Shown here: positions 16,206-26,700 of the stretch, one piece after another
Layout: each line of letters begins with the position of its first letter
How positions within the stretch are numbered: the stretch's first letter is position 1
Assembly: GCA_005805305.1 (NCBI GenBank)
Contig: SYMW01000221.1
Span: 1-37,064 of the forward strand
Direction: 5' to 3'
From: Verrucomicrobiales bacterium
GTDB taxonomy: Bacteria > Verrucomicrobiota > Verrucomicrobiia > Limisphaerales > F1-80-MAGS106
DNA: 37,064 nucleotides
The notes under the pieces: model-generated
What the model saw: only the letters and a program-made list of their open reading frames with translations
Told to the model about the DNA's origin: nothing
Databases searched by the model: none
Program-made: the position numbers and the translations under genes

Positions 16206-17216
16206 ATGTCACTGATCGATCAAATTGCTCCTGTTAAAGACTCGGCCATGGCGGATCTCGAGGAGGCGCGGGATTTGGCGGCGTTGGATCAGGCGAAGGG
16301 GCGGTATTTAGGGGCTGAGGGACGCTTCACTGCCCTGATGAAGCAGCTCGGCGCTTTGCCCAAGGAGGAGCGGCCTTTGGCGGGAAAGGCAATCAACGCG
16401 GCGAAGGTCGAGATCGAAGCCGCGGTGTTGGCGCGACGAACCCAATTGGAATTAGAGGCCTTGATGCCGGCGGAGCCCATCGACTTCACGTTGCCTGGCC
16501 GGCGTCGTTTTGTGGGCCGGCTGCATCCTCTGACACGGGTGACTGAGGACATCGTGCGCTGCTTCCGGAGGCTGGGCTTCGCGGTGGCGGACGGGCCGGA
16601 AGTCGAGGACGAATACCATTGTTTCGACGCGTTGAACACGCCGGCGGATCATCCGGCTCGCGATTCGCAGGACACGTTTTTTTTGGAGCCGAATTTGGGT
16701 GAGAGCATGCTCTTGCGAACGCACACGTCGTCGGTGCAGATCCGAGTGATGTCGAAGCAGCCGCCGCCGGTGCGGATCGTGGTTCCTGGACGGGTTTATC
16801 GGCGGGACAATGCCGATTCCACCCACAATCCGACCTTTCAGCAGATCGAGGGGTTGTATGTGGATAAAGGGGTGACAGTGGGCGATTTGAAGGGAACAGT
16901 GGAGACGGTCTTCAAGGAGCTCTTAGGGGACGAGGTCAGGCTTCGATTCAGGCCGCATTATTTTTCTTATACGGAGCCGAGCTTCGAGATTGATTTTAGC
17001 AGTTCCCTGACGAAGTCGATGGGGAAGGAGTGGCTGGAGATAGCGGGCTGCGGAATGGTGCATCCGTCAGTGTTTCAGGCCGTCGGTTACGATGCCGAGG
17101 AATGGAGCGGATGGGCATTTGGTTTTGGAATCGAACGTATCGCCATGATCCGTTACGGCATCCCTGACATCCGGCTTTTTTACGAGAACGACATCCGATT
17201 TTTGGCGCAGTTTTGA
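16206..17216 (+). CDS. pheS: Phenylalanine--tRNA ligase alpha subunit
   Basis: The protein has 336 residues from ATG 16206, the usual bacterial length. It has an N-terminal coiled coil (~1-85) that contacts tRNA, then the class II catalytic core. Motif 1 region: HPLTRVTEDIVRCFRRLGF. Motif 2: VPGRVYRRDNADSTHNPTFQ with RPHYFSYTEPSFEID. Motif 3: GWAFGFGIERIAMIRYGIPD, ending in the family-typical FYENDIRFLAQF. All ATP- and Phe-binding signature segments are intact (GCGMVHP included). With PheT it forms the alpha2-beta2 enzyme that charges tRNA-Phe. pheT follows after 41 bp, so the two are co-transcribed. Confidence 0.97.
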   Translation: MSLIDQIAPVKDSAMADLEEARDLAALDQAKGRYLGAEGRFTALMKQLGALPKEERPLAGKAINAAKVEIEAAVLARRTQLELEALMPAEPIDFTLPGRRRFVGRLHPLTRVTEDIVRCFRRLGFAVADGPEVEDEYHCFDALNTPADHPARDSQDTFFLEPNLGESMLLRTHTSSVQIRVMSKQPPPVRIVVPGRVYRRDNADSTHNPTFQQIEGLYVDKGVTVGDLKGTVETVFKELLGDEVRLRFRPHYFSYTEPSFEIDFSSSLTKSMGKEWLEIAGCGMVHPSVFQAVGYDAEEWSGWAFGFGIERIAMIRYGIPDIRLFYENDIRFLAQF

Positions 17217-17257
17217 GGCGGAACCGGACTCGATGAAATGAATCGGTTTTCAGACCC

Positions 17258-19723
17258 ATGAAGATCACCTACCACTGGTTGAAGCAGTATGTTGACTTTC
17301 CCTGGACGCCCGAGGAACTGGCCGAGAGATTGACGATGCTGGGCCTCGAGGTGGAGGGGATTGAACATCGATCCGGAGATTTTGAGGGCGTCGTGGTGGC
17401 GCAGGTCATCAGCCGGGACAAGCATCCCAACGCCGACAAACTGTCGGTATGCCGAGTCTACGATGGCGCGGGGGAGCGGCAGATTGTTTGTGGCGCCAAC
17501 AATTTTCAGGCTGGGGACAAGGTGCCTTTGATCCTGCCCGGGGCGACCCTGCCGGCAAAGCCTGGAGAGGCCGGATTGCCGATCAAGGCGGGGAAAATCC
17601 GCGGGATCGAATCCAACGGGATGATGTGTTCGGCGGAGGAGTTGGGATTGCCGGTGAAAGTGCCTGACGGCTTGTTGATCCTCGAAGCGAACGCGACTGT
17701 GGGGCAGTCGCTGGCGGATTATTTGGGCCGTCGGGGCAGCGATGTGGTTTTTGATTTGGAAATCACGCCAAACCGGCCTGATCTGAACAGCCTGATCGGC
17801 ATCGCTCGCGAGCTGGCGGCCCTGGCGGGAAAGCCTCTCCGAATTCCCTCCGTGGAGGTGGCTTCGGGCAAGCTTCAGGAGTTGGCGGCTTCGCCGGGAG
17901 CCGTTGCCGACTTTGTGAGCGTGAGGGTTGAAGCACAGGAGCTTTGCCCTCGTTATACGGCGCGGGTGATTCGCGGCGTCAAGGTGGGGCCCAGTCCCGA
18001 TTGGCTCCGTTCCACGCTGGAGAAGGTGGGGCTCCGGAGCATCAACAACGTGGTGGATGTGACGAATTACGTCATGCTGGAGACAGGGCAGCCATTGCAC
18101 GCGTTTGACGTGCGTTTGGTGTCGAAGGGAGCGACGGGAGTCCCAACCATCGTCGTGAGGGAGGCGGCGGATGGAGAGATTTTTCAGACTTTGGATGGGA
18201 CATCGAGGACCTTGACGGCGGGGATGTTATTGATCGCGGATGAGCAGAAGGGGATCGCGTTGGCGGGGGTGATGGGCGGCAAGAACAGTGAGATCCAGCC
18301 GGACACGACGGACGTCCTTTTGGAGAGCGCGTGTTTTAAAGCCGCCAGTGTGCGAAGGACCAGCAAGGCGCTCGGTTTGCGAACCGATGCGAGTTATCGT
18401 TTTGAACGGGGATCGGACGTGGAGATTTGCGATTGGGCCAGCCAGCGCGCCGCCAAGCTGATTTTGGAGACTGCCGGGGGCGGCGTGGCGGAAGGGGTGG
18501 AGGACGTGTATTCCATGACGGGCATGGCGCCCACGATTCTGTTGCGGCACAACAAGGTGGGCCAGTTGCTGGGGGTTTCAATCCCGGAGTCGAGGCAAGT
18601 GTCCATTCTGGCGGGCTTGGGATTTGAGGTGGTGCCCGTCGAGGACCGGGCATCCGCTGGGTGCACGCTGCTGGGAGTTCCGAGCTTCCGCGTCGACGTC
18701 CACTGTGAAGCGGATTTGATAGAGGAAATAGCGCGGTTTCACGGGGTTGACAAGATCCCTTCGACTCCGCCCCGGGGTTTTGTGGGGTCCAATGAATTCG
18801 ACAAACTGCACGACGCGCTGATGGAATCGCGCCTTCTGCTGAGTGCGGCGGGTTTGTGCGAGGCGCAGGGTCAGACGTTGATTGGGGATGAAGTCGCGAA
18901 ACTAGCCGTGGGCGCCGAGAGCCTCATCAAGTTGGCGAACCCATTGAGCGCGGACATGAATGTGTTGCGTCCCAGTCTGTTGCCCGGTTTGCTGGAATGC
19001 CTTTCGCACAACATAAGCCGTAAGAACGGAGATCTTGGATTCTTCGAGATTGGCCGTGTGTTTCACCGGGTTGAGGGCAAGCAGGCCGAGGAACGCCGCG
19101 CCGCGATGGCTCTGACGGGAGCCCGCTCGCCTTCGTTCTGGGCGGGGAGCGATCGGGATTCCCGGTGCAGCATCTACGATTTGAAGGGAGTCTTGGAGGA
19201 GTTTCTAGACGCTATGGGAGTGAAGGGTGTGCTTTATTCTCGGAGGGTGGGTGAAACGGCTTTGTTTCTCGAATCGGCTGGGATCGCTGTAGGCGGCACA
19301 TTGGAATTGGGGGAGATTGGCCTTGTTCATCCCGCACTGGCGAGGCGGCGCGGTTTGCGCGATCCGGTTTTGATGGCTGAATTAAATCTCGATTTGCTCC
19401 TCACGCTTCGCGGCGGGGCGAGACGCTTCAATGCGCTGCCCCAGTTTCCGAGCGTGCGCCGCGATGCCGCTCTCGTGGTCCTGGAGTCAGTGTCTCACGA
19501 TGCGGTCCTGGAGGCGGTGCGCCAGGCAAAGCCGGCATTTCTGGATTCAATCGAACTTTTTGACGTGTTTCGAGGGAAAGGAGTCGGCGAAGGCTCGAAG
19601 AGCGTGGCCTATGCCTTCACGTATCGCCATCCGGAGAAAACGTTGACGGATTTTGAAGTGAACGGGTCGCATGAAAAATTGATGGCCCACCTGACCAAAA
19701 CTCTTCCGGCGACCCTCCGCTGA
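17258..19723 (+). CDS. pheT: Phenylalanine--tRNA ligase beta subunit
   Basis: The protein has 821 residues from ATG 17258. Domain order fits the bacterial beta subunit. The N-terminal segment MKITYHWLKQYVDFPWTPEE is followed by an EMAP-type tRNA-binding fold (VVVAQVISRDKHPNADKLSV, ~45-150) and the B3/B4 editing region (~210-400), which would hydrolyse mischarged Tyr-tRNA-Phe. Next come B5 (~410-480), a degenerate catalytic-like domain (~500-690, including YDLKGVLEEFLDAMG), and a C-terminal FDX-ACB anticodon-binding domain (QFPSVRRDAALVVLE to YRHPEKTLTDFEVN). No domain is missing. It is the last gene of the block. Confidence 0.97.
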   Translation: MKITYHWLKQYVDFPWTPEELAERLTMLGLEVEGIEHRSGDFEGVVVAQVISRDKHPNADKLSVCRVYDGAGERQIVCGANNFQAGDKVPLILPGATLPAKPGEAGLPIKAGKIRGIESNGMMCSAEELGLPVKVPDGLLILEANATVGQSLADYLGRRGSDVVFDLEITPNRPDLNSLIGIARELAALAGKPLRIPSVEVASGKLQELAASPGAVADFVSVRVEAQELCPRYTARVIRGVKVGPSPDWLRSTLEKVGLRSINNVVDVTNYVMLETGQPLHAFDVRLVSKGATGVPTIVVREAADGEIFQTLDGTSRTLTAGMLLIADEQKGIALAGVMGGKNSEIQPDTTDVLLESACFKAASVRRTSKALGLRTDASYRFERGSDVEICDWASQRAAKLILETAGGGVAEGVEDVYSMTGMAPTILLRHNKVGQLLGVSIPESRQVSILAGLGFEVVPVEDRASAGCTLLGVPSFRVDVHCEADLIEEIARFHGVDKIPSTPPRGFVGSNEFDKLHDALMESRLLLSAAGLCEAQGQTLIGDEVAKLAVGAESLIKLANPLSADMNVLRPSLLPGLLECLSHNISRKNGDLGFFEIGRVFHRVEGKQAEERRAAMALTGARSPSFWAGSDRDSRCSIYDLKGVLEEFLDAMGVKGVLYSRRVGETALFLESAGIAVGGTLELGEIGLVHPALARRRGLRDPVLMAELNLDLLLTLRGGARRFNALPQFPSVRRDAALVVLESVSHDAVLEAVRQAKPAFLDSIELFDVFRGKGVGEGSKSVAYAFTYRHPEKTLTDFEVNGSHEKLMAHLTKTLPATLR

Positions 19724-19877
19724 GGAGTCGAGTTGGGCTCCGGGAGAGGATGTGCCTTGGAGGAGCCGTGTTGAATCGGGACCGGGTTGCTCGGGTTGAG
19801 GTTCTCCAACCGCGGTGCGCTGGCGGCGCTGATTGGATACTGTTGATGGGGAATCGGTGGAGTGTGGAAACGCGGGG

Positions 19878-19979
19878 TTAGTCCCTCATTTTTAACCGTT
19901 TTGCGAGTTGCGCCGCGGCGTTGAACGTGTTCATTTGGCGCCCTGCGATGAGTCGTTTGTTGTTCTCGAGCATGGTCAT
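19878..19979 (-). CDS. Possible small ORF or gene remnant in the pheT downstream region
   Basis: The 341 bp between pheT and the following large gene (19724-20064) contain no strong gene. One minus-strand reading, ATG 19979 to TAA 19878, gives 33 residues of ordinary composition (MTMLENNKRLIAGRQMNTFN, then AAAQLAKRLKMRD). This contrasts with the Arg/Pro-rich shadows around it. The frame stays open upstream to 20093. The pattern (acidic-polar helix, FNAA, AK) vaguely resembles C-terminal ends of flagellar rod proteins, but the match is too short to claim. No convincing Shine-Dalgarno was found. Confidence 0.2.
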   Translation of the reverse strand: MTMLENNKRLIAGRQMNTFNAAAQLAKRLKMRD

Positions 19980-20064
19980 TTCCAGAAGCCCGCTTGACTC
20001 CCCTGCCCGGACTGATTGCCGATGGCGGCGGTCCGCGATTAGAATTGGACATGTTGGTCTTGGT

Positions 20065-23000
20065 GTGAAATTGCTGTGGTTGGTTTGGATCACTCTCGTG
20101 ATTTGGGGAGGGATGGTTCAAGGAGCCTCGATTTGGGAGGAGAGGCCGGGTCATCAATTCATGGAAGTGATGCCGGTTTCCGGATCGCGCCTTGGTTTCA
20201 CACGACTTCCGGGAGCTCAGACTGGGTTGACCTTCACCAATCATCTTGCCCAATCGCGCTATGTCACCAACCAGATCTTGCTGAATGGATCCGGAGTCGC
20301 TCTCGGAGATGTCGATGGGGACGGGTTGTGCGACATTTACTTTTGCGCCTTGGATGGCGCCAACGCGCTTTATCGAAACCTTGGTGGTTGGAAATTCGAG
20401 AACGCGACCTATCGCAGCGGGGTGGCCTGCGCCGGGACAAGTTCGACCGGCGCGGCCTTGGCGGATCTGGATGGGGATGGCGACCTCGATTTGGTGGTAA
20501 ATTCCGTTGGGTCTGGAACCCGTGTTTTTCACAACGACGGGAAGGGAAAGTTCACGGAGTTTGTGGGGCCGGGCGGGCGGTTGAATTCCGGGCGGGGGGG
20601 CATGTCCCTGGCATTGGCTGATATCGACGGGGATGAAGACTTGGATCTCTACGTCACGAACTATCGCATCGAGACCATTCGCGACCAGCCTGGCTTGAAA
20701 ATCCATGGCGAATTTGTCCAGGGCAGGCCGGTCGTGGCCCGGGTCGACGGCAAACCTGCTTCCGACCCCGCAGTGGCAGGGCGGTTCACGCTGGAGCCGA
20801 ACGGAAAGATTCGAGAACACGGCGAAGTGGACGCGCTTTTCCTGAACGATGGGACCGGACGTTTTGTTTCCGTCCCGTTCACGGGCGGAGCATTTCTCGA
20901 CGCCTCAGGGAAGCCGCTGACAACGCCTCCCCAGGATTGGGGGTTATCGGCAAGTTTCCGCGACATCAATGGCGATGGGAAACCCGACCTCTACGTTTGC
21001 AATGATTTTGAGTCCGAAGACCGGATCTGGATGAACAATGGCAAGGGCCGTTTCCGAGCCCTTCCGGCGTTCGCGCTGCGGCACACGAGCTTGTTTTCGA
21101 TGGGGATCGACTTTGGAGATTTGAACCGTGATGGACTCGACGATTTTTTCGTGGCGGACATGATGAGCCGCTCCCACGAGAACCGGAACCTGCTGTTGGG
21201 GGATGTGACGAGATGGATGCCACGGGTGGGAGTGATGGACGATCGGCCCCAGTATTCGCATAACACGCTATTTCTGAACCGAGGGGGCGGCCGTTACACG
21301 GAAATAGCATTTTACGCTGGGTTGCAGGCGTCCGATTGGTCCTGGACACCTGTCCTGCTTGATGTGGATATGGATGGGTATGAGGATTTGCTGATCACGA
21401 CAGGCCACGAATTGGAGATGATGAACGCCGATGTGATCCAGAAGGCGGAGGAGTTGAAATCCAAAAAAGCCATGTCCGGTCTGGAGTTGTTGGAGCTGAG
21501 GCTGTTGTTCCGGCGGTTTGCGTTGCCCCATGTGGCGTTCCGGAATCAATCCGGAGGGAGGTTCGAGGACAAGACAGCGGAGTGGGGTTTTGATGAGTCG
21601 GCCGTTTCTCACGGGATGGCGCTCGCGGATCTAGATAACGACGGGGACATGGATGTCGTGATCAACAATTTGAACGGGGAGGCCAGCGTGTATCGGAACG
21701 AGGCTTCCGGTGGGCGTGTCTCGATCCTTTTGAGAGGGGCGGGACGTAATTCGCAAGGCATCGGGGCCGTGGTGCGATTGTTCGGAGGAGCAGTTCCCAT
21801 GCAGCAGCAGGAAATGATGTCCGGCGGACGGTACCTCTCATCGGACCAGGCAGCGCGGGTTTTTGCCTCTGGGGGCCATTTCGAGGGAATGAGGCTTGAA
21901 GTCGGGTGGCCTTCGGGAAGAAAGTCCGTGGTGTCGGATGTCCGCGCGAACCGCACTTACAGAATCTTCGAACCCATGACTGGGGAATCCCTTGGTCCGC
22001 GGGAAATCCCCGCGGTGTCGCCCTGGTTTGCCGATGTGAGCGGCAATTTGGGCCATCGGCATTTTGAGGAGGAGTTTGACGATTACAACCGGCAGCCCTT
22101 GCTTCCGCGAAAGTTCAGCCAGCTTGGCCCGGGCGTCTGTTGGACCGATGTCGATGACGACGGTTGGGACGACTTGGTCATCGGGTCGGGTAAAGGCGGG
22201 CAATTGGCGCTTTATCGCAATGACCGTAAAGGTGGATTTGAGCGGCATGCCGAGGCTCCCCTGATCAAGCATGTGGGGCGCGATCAAACAGCGGTGGTGG
22301 GTTTTGGAAAAAACCTCTTCGTTGGGCTTGCGAACTACGAGGATGGATCAACCAACGGCGGGCATCTCGGGGTTTATGACCTGGGCCGAAAGGCTTCTGG
22401 CGAGAGCGTGCTGGGGCCTCAGGCCAGCACGGGTCCCGTCTTGCTGGGAGATGTGGATGGCGACGGGGACCTAGACGTGTTCATCGGGGGACGGGTCATC
22501 GCGGGCCGGTATCCGGCGCCAGCCAGTTCATTGTGGCTTCGGAACGACAACGGGAGGCTAGTGGTCGCGCATCGATTCGAGGGATTGGGACTGGTGAGTG
22601 GCGCCGTCTTCACGGATCTTGACGGGGACGGATTTCCCGAACTGGTTTTGGCATTGGAGTGGGGGACTCCGCGCGTCTATTGGAACTTGGGAGGACGCTT
22701 TGAAGACCGCACCACGGAGATGGGTCTTGGGTCCTATTCCGGATGGTGGAATGGGGTCACTGCTGGCGATCTTGATGGGGACGGACGGATGGATTTTGCC
22801 TGCTCGAATTGGGGCCTCAACCACAGCCGTGCGACGCCGCGGAAGACGACACGCAAGGTCTACCACGGGGAATCAGAATCTTGGGGCGGGCATTCGTTCA
22901 TCGAGACATTTGTGGATGGGGCCTCCGGCCGCGAGCTTCCCGAACCCACTCTCAAGGCGCTGCGCGCGGCGATGCCTATCGCGGTGGAACGGTTCCAAAC

Positions 23001-23739
23001 TTTCGAGGCGTTCGCCAAGTCCAGCGCGTCTCAGATTTTTGGCGCCACTCTGGAGCACATGCCCCGGTTGGAAGCGCGGGAGTTCGCGTCGATGGTGTTC
23101 CTGAATCGAGGGGATCGCTTTGAGGCGGTTGAACTCCCGGTTGAAGCCCAGCTTTCCGCTGGATTCGGGCTGAGCGTCGCGGATTTTGACGGGGACGGGA
23201 TCGAGGATATGTTCATGAGCCAGAATTGGTTCTGCGTGAGCCCGGAATCGACGCGCATGGATGGGGGCTTTGGTCTTGTTCTGAAAGGTTTGGGCGGTGG
23301 GCGTTTTCACCCCCTCAGCGTGGATCAGAGCGGGATTGAGGTGTTTGGGGAACAACGAGGCTGCGCCGTGGCCGACTACGATCGCGATGGCCGCCCAGAC
23401 CTCGTGGTCTCGCAAAATGGCGCGGCTACCAAACTCTTCAGCAACATTCGAGGAAAACCAGGATTGCGGGTCCGGTTCAAAGGTCCTGCTTCCAATCCGT
23501 TTGGATTCGGCGTGCGGCTGGTGCTTGAGTCCGATGGAAAAAAATTGCCGGCGAGGGAGATTCACGGTGGTTCCGGCTATTGGTCCCAAGACAGCGCGGC
23601 GCAAGTGCTGGCCGTGTCGGAGCATCCTTCGAAGCTGTACTTCACCGTCCCCGGGGGGGCGAGGCGCGCCGCGGAAGTGCCGGCGGGGGCTCGCGAGGTG
23701 GAGGTAGGTTTTAACGGCGACGTGAAAGTGATCCGGTGA
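20065..23739 (+). CDS. Exported FG-GAP/VCBS-repeat protein with two ASPIC/UnbV segments, paralogue 1
   Basis: The protein has 1,224 residues from a GTG at 20065, chosen because it opens into a signal peptide (KLLWLVWITLVIWGGMVQGA); the track start at 19921 adds 48 residues. It carries 13 calcium-loop-like FG-GAP motifs, from GDVDGDGLCDIYF to ADYDRDGRPDLVV, which form beta-propeller blades. Two ASPIC/UnbV-type segments occur: mid-protein (VSILLRGAGRNSQGIGAVVR, about residue 550) and at the C-terminus (GLRVRFKGPASNPFGFGVRL). The protein is therefore two CRTAC1-like halves. Such proteins are abundant in Verrucomicrobiota and Planctomycetota and are thought to be cell-surface or adhesion proteins. 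The next gene is a full-length paralogue overlapping by GTGA. Confidence 0.85.
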   Translation: MKLLWLVWITLVIWGGMVQGASIWEERPGHQFMEVMPVSGSRLGFTRLPGAQTGLTFTNHLAQSRYVTNQILLNGSGVALGDVDGDGLCDIYFCALDGANALYRNLGGWKFENATYRSGVACAGTSSTGAALADLDGDGDLDLVVNSVGSGTRVFHNDGKGKFTEFVGPGGRLNSGRGGMSLALADIDGDEDLDLYVTNYRIETIRDQPGLKIHGEFVQGRPVVARVDGKPASDPAVAGRFTLEPNGKIREHGEVDALFLNDGTGRFVSVPFTGGAFLDASGKPLTTPPQDWGLSASFRDINGDGKPDLYVCNDFESEDRIWMNNGKGRFRALPAFALRHTSLFSMGIDFGDLNRDGLDDFFVADMMSRSHENRNLLLGDVTRWMPRVGVMDDRPQYSHNTLFLNRGGGRYTEIAFYAGLQASDWSWTPVLLDVDMDGYEDLLITTGHELEMMNADVIQKAEELKSKKAMSGLELLELRLLFRRFALPHVAFRNQSGGRFEDKTAEWGFDESAVSHGMALADLDNDGDMDVVINNLNGEASVYRNEASGGRVSILLRGAGRNSQGIGAVVRLFGGAVPMQQQEMMSGGRYLSSDQAARVFASGGHFEGMRLEVGWPSGRKSVVSDVRANRTYRIFEPMTGESLGPREIPAVSPWFADVSGNLGHRHFEEEFDDYNRQPLLPRKFSQLGPGVCWTDVDDDGWDDLVIGSGKGGQLALYRNDRKGGFERHAEAPLIKHVGRDQTAVVGFGKNLFVGLANYEDGSTNGGHLGVYDLGRKASGESVLGPQASTGPVLLGDVDGDGDLDVFIGGRVIAGRYPAPASSLWLRNDNGRLVVAHRFEGLGLVSGAVFTDLDGDGFPELVLALEWGTPRVYWNLGGRFEDRTTEMGLGSYSGWWNGVTAGDLDGDGRMDFACSNWGLNHSRATPRKTTRKVYHGESESWGGHSFIETFVDGASGRELPEPTLKALRAAMPIAVERFQTFEAFAKSSASQIFGATLEHMPRLEAREFASMVFLNRGDRFEAVELPVEAQLSAGFGLSVADFDGDGIEDMFMSQNWFCVSPESTRMDGGFGLVLKGLGGGRFHPLSVDQSGIEVFGEQRGCAVADYDRDGRPDLVVSQNGAATKLFSNIRGKPGLRVRFKGPASNPFGFGVRLVLESDGKKLPAREIHGGSGYWSQDSAAQVLAVSEHPSKLYFTVPGGARRAAEVPAGAREVEVGFNGDVKVIR

Positions 23740-26700
23740 ATAGGGGACGTTCCATCTTCGGTTGGGGAGCGCTTGCGGCTTTGGTGTGGAGTTTGACCCA
23801 GACGGGATTGGCGGGGGACGGGTTTTTGTGGGTCCGAGGGGATGGGTATCGTGCTGCCTCCTTGCCGGGCTCCGAAACCGGCCGCGTGGGATTTCTATCC
23901 CTCACGGCGTCCCATATTGGCATCGGGTTCACCAACAAACTGGACGATCGGCGTTCGACGTTAAACCGGAATCTTTTGAGCGGGTCCGGAGTGGCTCTCG
24001 GTGATGTGGACGGAGATGGTTGGTGCGATCTCTATTTCTGCGGTCTGGATGCTCCGAACCGGTTGTACCGGAACCTGGGCGCCTGGCGTTTCGAGGATGT
24101 GACGGAAGCTTCAGGCCTCGGATTCGCGGCCCAAGATTCGACCGGGGCCGCCTTCGCGGATGTGGATGGAGATGGAACTCTGGATCTGCTGGTCAATGGG
24201 CTCGGTCACGGGACGCGGCTTTTCCTCAACGACGGCAGGGGGCGATTTCGGGAGGCCACCGCCCAGAGAGGACTTTCGTCGAAGGGCGGCGCCACGTCGT
24301 TGGCCTTGGCCGACATCGAAGGTGATGGAGATTTGGATTTGTACATCGCGAACTTTCGGCCCACGACGATCAAGGACGAACTGACCACGAAGTTTCAAAT
24401 CCAAACTCGAGGGGGGCGGCAAGTGGTGGCCGCGGTGAATGGACATCCGACAACGCTTCCAGAATACACGAACCGGTTTGAGTTTACTCCGTCCGGCGAG
24501 GTGCTTGAGTTTGGAGAACCGGATTTCTTGTACATCAACGATGGAAAAGGATATTTTTCAGTGGCCTCGTTCACGGACGGGCGATTTTCCGACGAGGAAG
24601 GCAGGGCGCTGACGGAGCCGCCCCGGGATTGGGGATTGGCCGTGCAGTTCCATGATTTCACTGGCGATGGGGCTCCGGACATTTACGTTTGCAACGATCT
24701 GTTTACCCCCGACCGCATTTGGGTGAACGACGGCAAGGGCCGCTTCAGCGCTCTCCCGCGGCTTGCGTTGCGCAACACGTCGACGTTCTCGATGGGGGTG
24801 GATTTTGGGGATCTGAACAGGGATGGGTTCGTGGACTTTTTCGTCGTGGACATGCTTAGCCGCAGCCAGGCACGACGTCAGATCCAGATGGCGGACGCGA
24901 GCGCCACGATGTGGCCGATTGGGTTGATTGACAACAGACCTCAGTTTTCTCGGAACACGCTTCAGATAGGCAGAGGAGATGCCACATTTGCGGAGATCGC
25001 CTATTATGCCGGGGTGGAGGCTTCCGAATGGTCTTGGGGGCCCATATTCCTGGACGTCGATCTGGACGGCTTTGAAGACATCCTGGTAACCAACGGACAG
25101 CTGCGAGATTTTCAAAATGGCGATGTTGCTGAGAGGATCGAGGCGGCCAAGGCTTCAAAGCATCTCAGCAACCTGGATCTGCTGCAATTGATGAAATCGT
25201 TTCCCGGATTGCGCACGCCGAACCTGATTTTTCGGAACAAAGGGGATCTCACTTTCGAGGAGATATCGGATCGATGGGGATTTGCCACACCCGGTATTTC
25301 ACAGGGCATGGCGGTGGGGGATCTGGACAACGACGGGGATCTGGATGTGGTCACGAATAATTTGAAGGACGCGCCTGGCGTTTACCGGAATGAGACCTCC
25401 GCCCCCCGAGTCGCGGTTCGCCTTCGAGGCCGTGCGCCCAACACTGCGGGGGTTGGAGGGGTCATACGGGTCACTGGCGGGCGTGTGGGGCAATCTCAAG
25501 AAATGATCGCTGGCGGCCGTTACCTTTCGGGGGATCAAGCCATCAGGACATTCGCGGCTTGGAGCTTGACGAACCGTTTCGACATCGAAGTCACCTGGCG
25601 TTCGGGTCGTTGCTCCACGGTTCGGGGCGCCGTTGGGGGGATGCTCTACGAAATCGAGGAACCGGTCGGCGCCGCCTCGGCACCGGAGCCTCAGCAACGT
25701 GATGGGACGGAAGGGAAGCCAATTCCCCTGTTCCAGGATGTCAGCGACTTGATTCGGCATCGGCATCACGAGACCGCGTTCGACGATTTTGCGGGGCAGC
25801 CGTTGGCGCCCAACCGGCTGAGCCAGTTGGGGCCGGGAGTTTGCTGGCACGACTTGGACCAAGATGGATTCGTTGATCTTGCCGTGGGCAGCGGCCGTGG
25901 GGGCGCGATGGGAGTGTTTCGCAACACTGGGACGGGCACGTTCTCGCGATGGGAAGGCGCTCCATTGCATCGGCTGCCGGGTCGAGACCAGACTTCAGTG
26001 CTGGGTTTTGGAACGTTGTTGCTCGTCGGGCTATCGAATTACGAGGATGGAGCGACGAACGGGGGGTATGTGGCGGTTTATGATTTCAACCGAAAAGTGT
26101 CGGGTGAAAGCATTTTGGGGCCCCAGTTCAGCGCTGGCCCTTTGGTGATGGCGGACGTCGATTCTGATGGAGATTTGGATTTGTTCGTCGGTGGACGCGT
26201 CATTCCGGGGCGGTATCCCGAAGCCACATCGTCGCTTTTGATGCGAAACGATGGCGGCCGATTCAGCGTGATGCAGCATTGGGATAAGTTGGGGCTCGTC
26301 AGCGGGGCTGTTTTCAGCGATCTGAACGCGGACGGAGTTCCCGAGCTCATCATGGCCGTCGAATGGGGGCCGGTGCGGGTGTTCCAGCGCGGAAGAGCTT
26401 CCGCGTCTCCTGAATTTTTTGAGGAGATCACTGAAAAGCTTGGTTTGGCGAGTTTCACGGGTTGGTGGAATGGGGTTACGACAGGGGATTTCGATGGAGA
26501 TGGGCGCTTGGACATTGCCGCATCGAATTGGGGATTGAACACGAAGTATCGGGCGAGCGCCGCGCATCCAAGGCTGATGTACTATGGAGATTTCACAGGA
26601 ACAGGAAGGATGGACGCGGTCGAAGGCGCTTTTGACCGGGAATTGGGCAAGGAAGTACCGGAGCGCGGGCTTCGGAACTTCTCGACCGTGATGCCGTGGA

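Noticed and set aside
19609-20820. 403-residue minus-strand ORF across the pheT-FG-GAP gap
   Set aside because: Both ends are antisense to confident genes, and the middle is Pro/Arg/Ser-rich with no motif.
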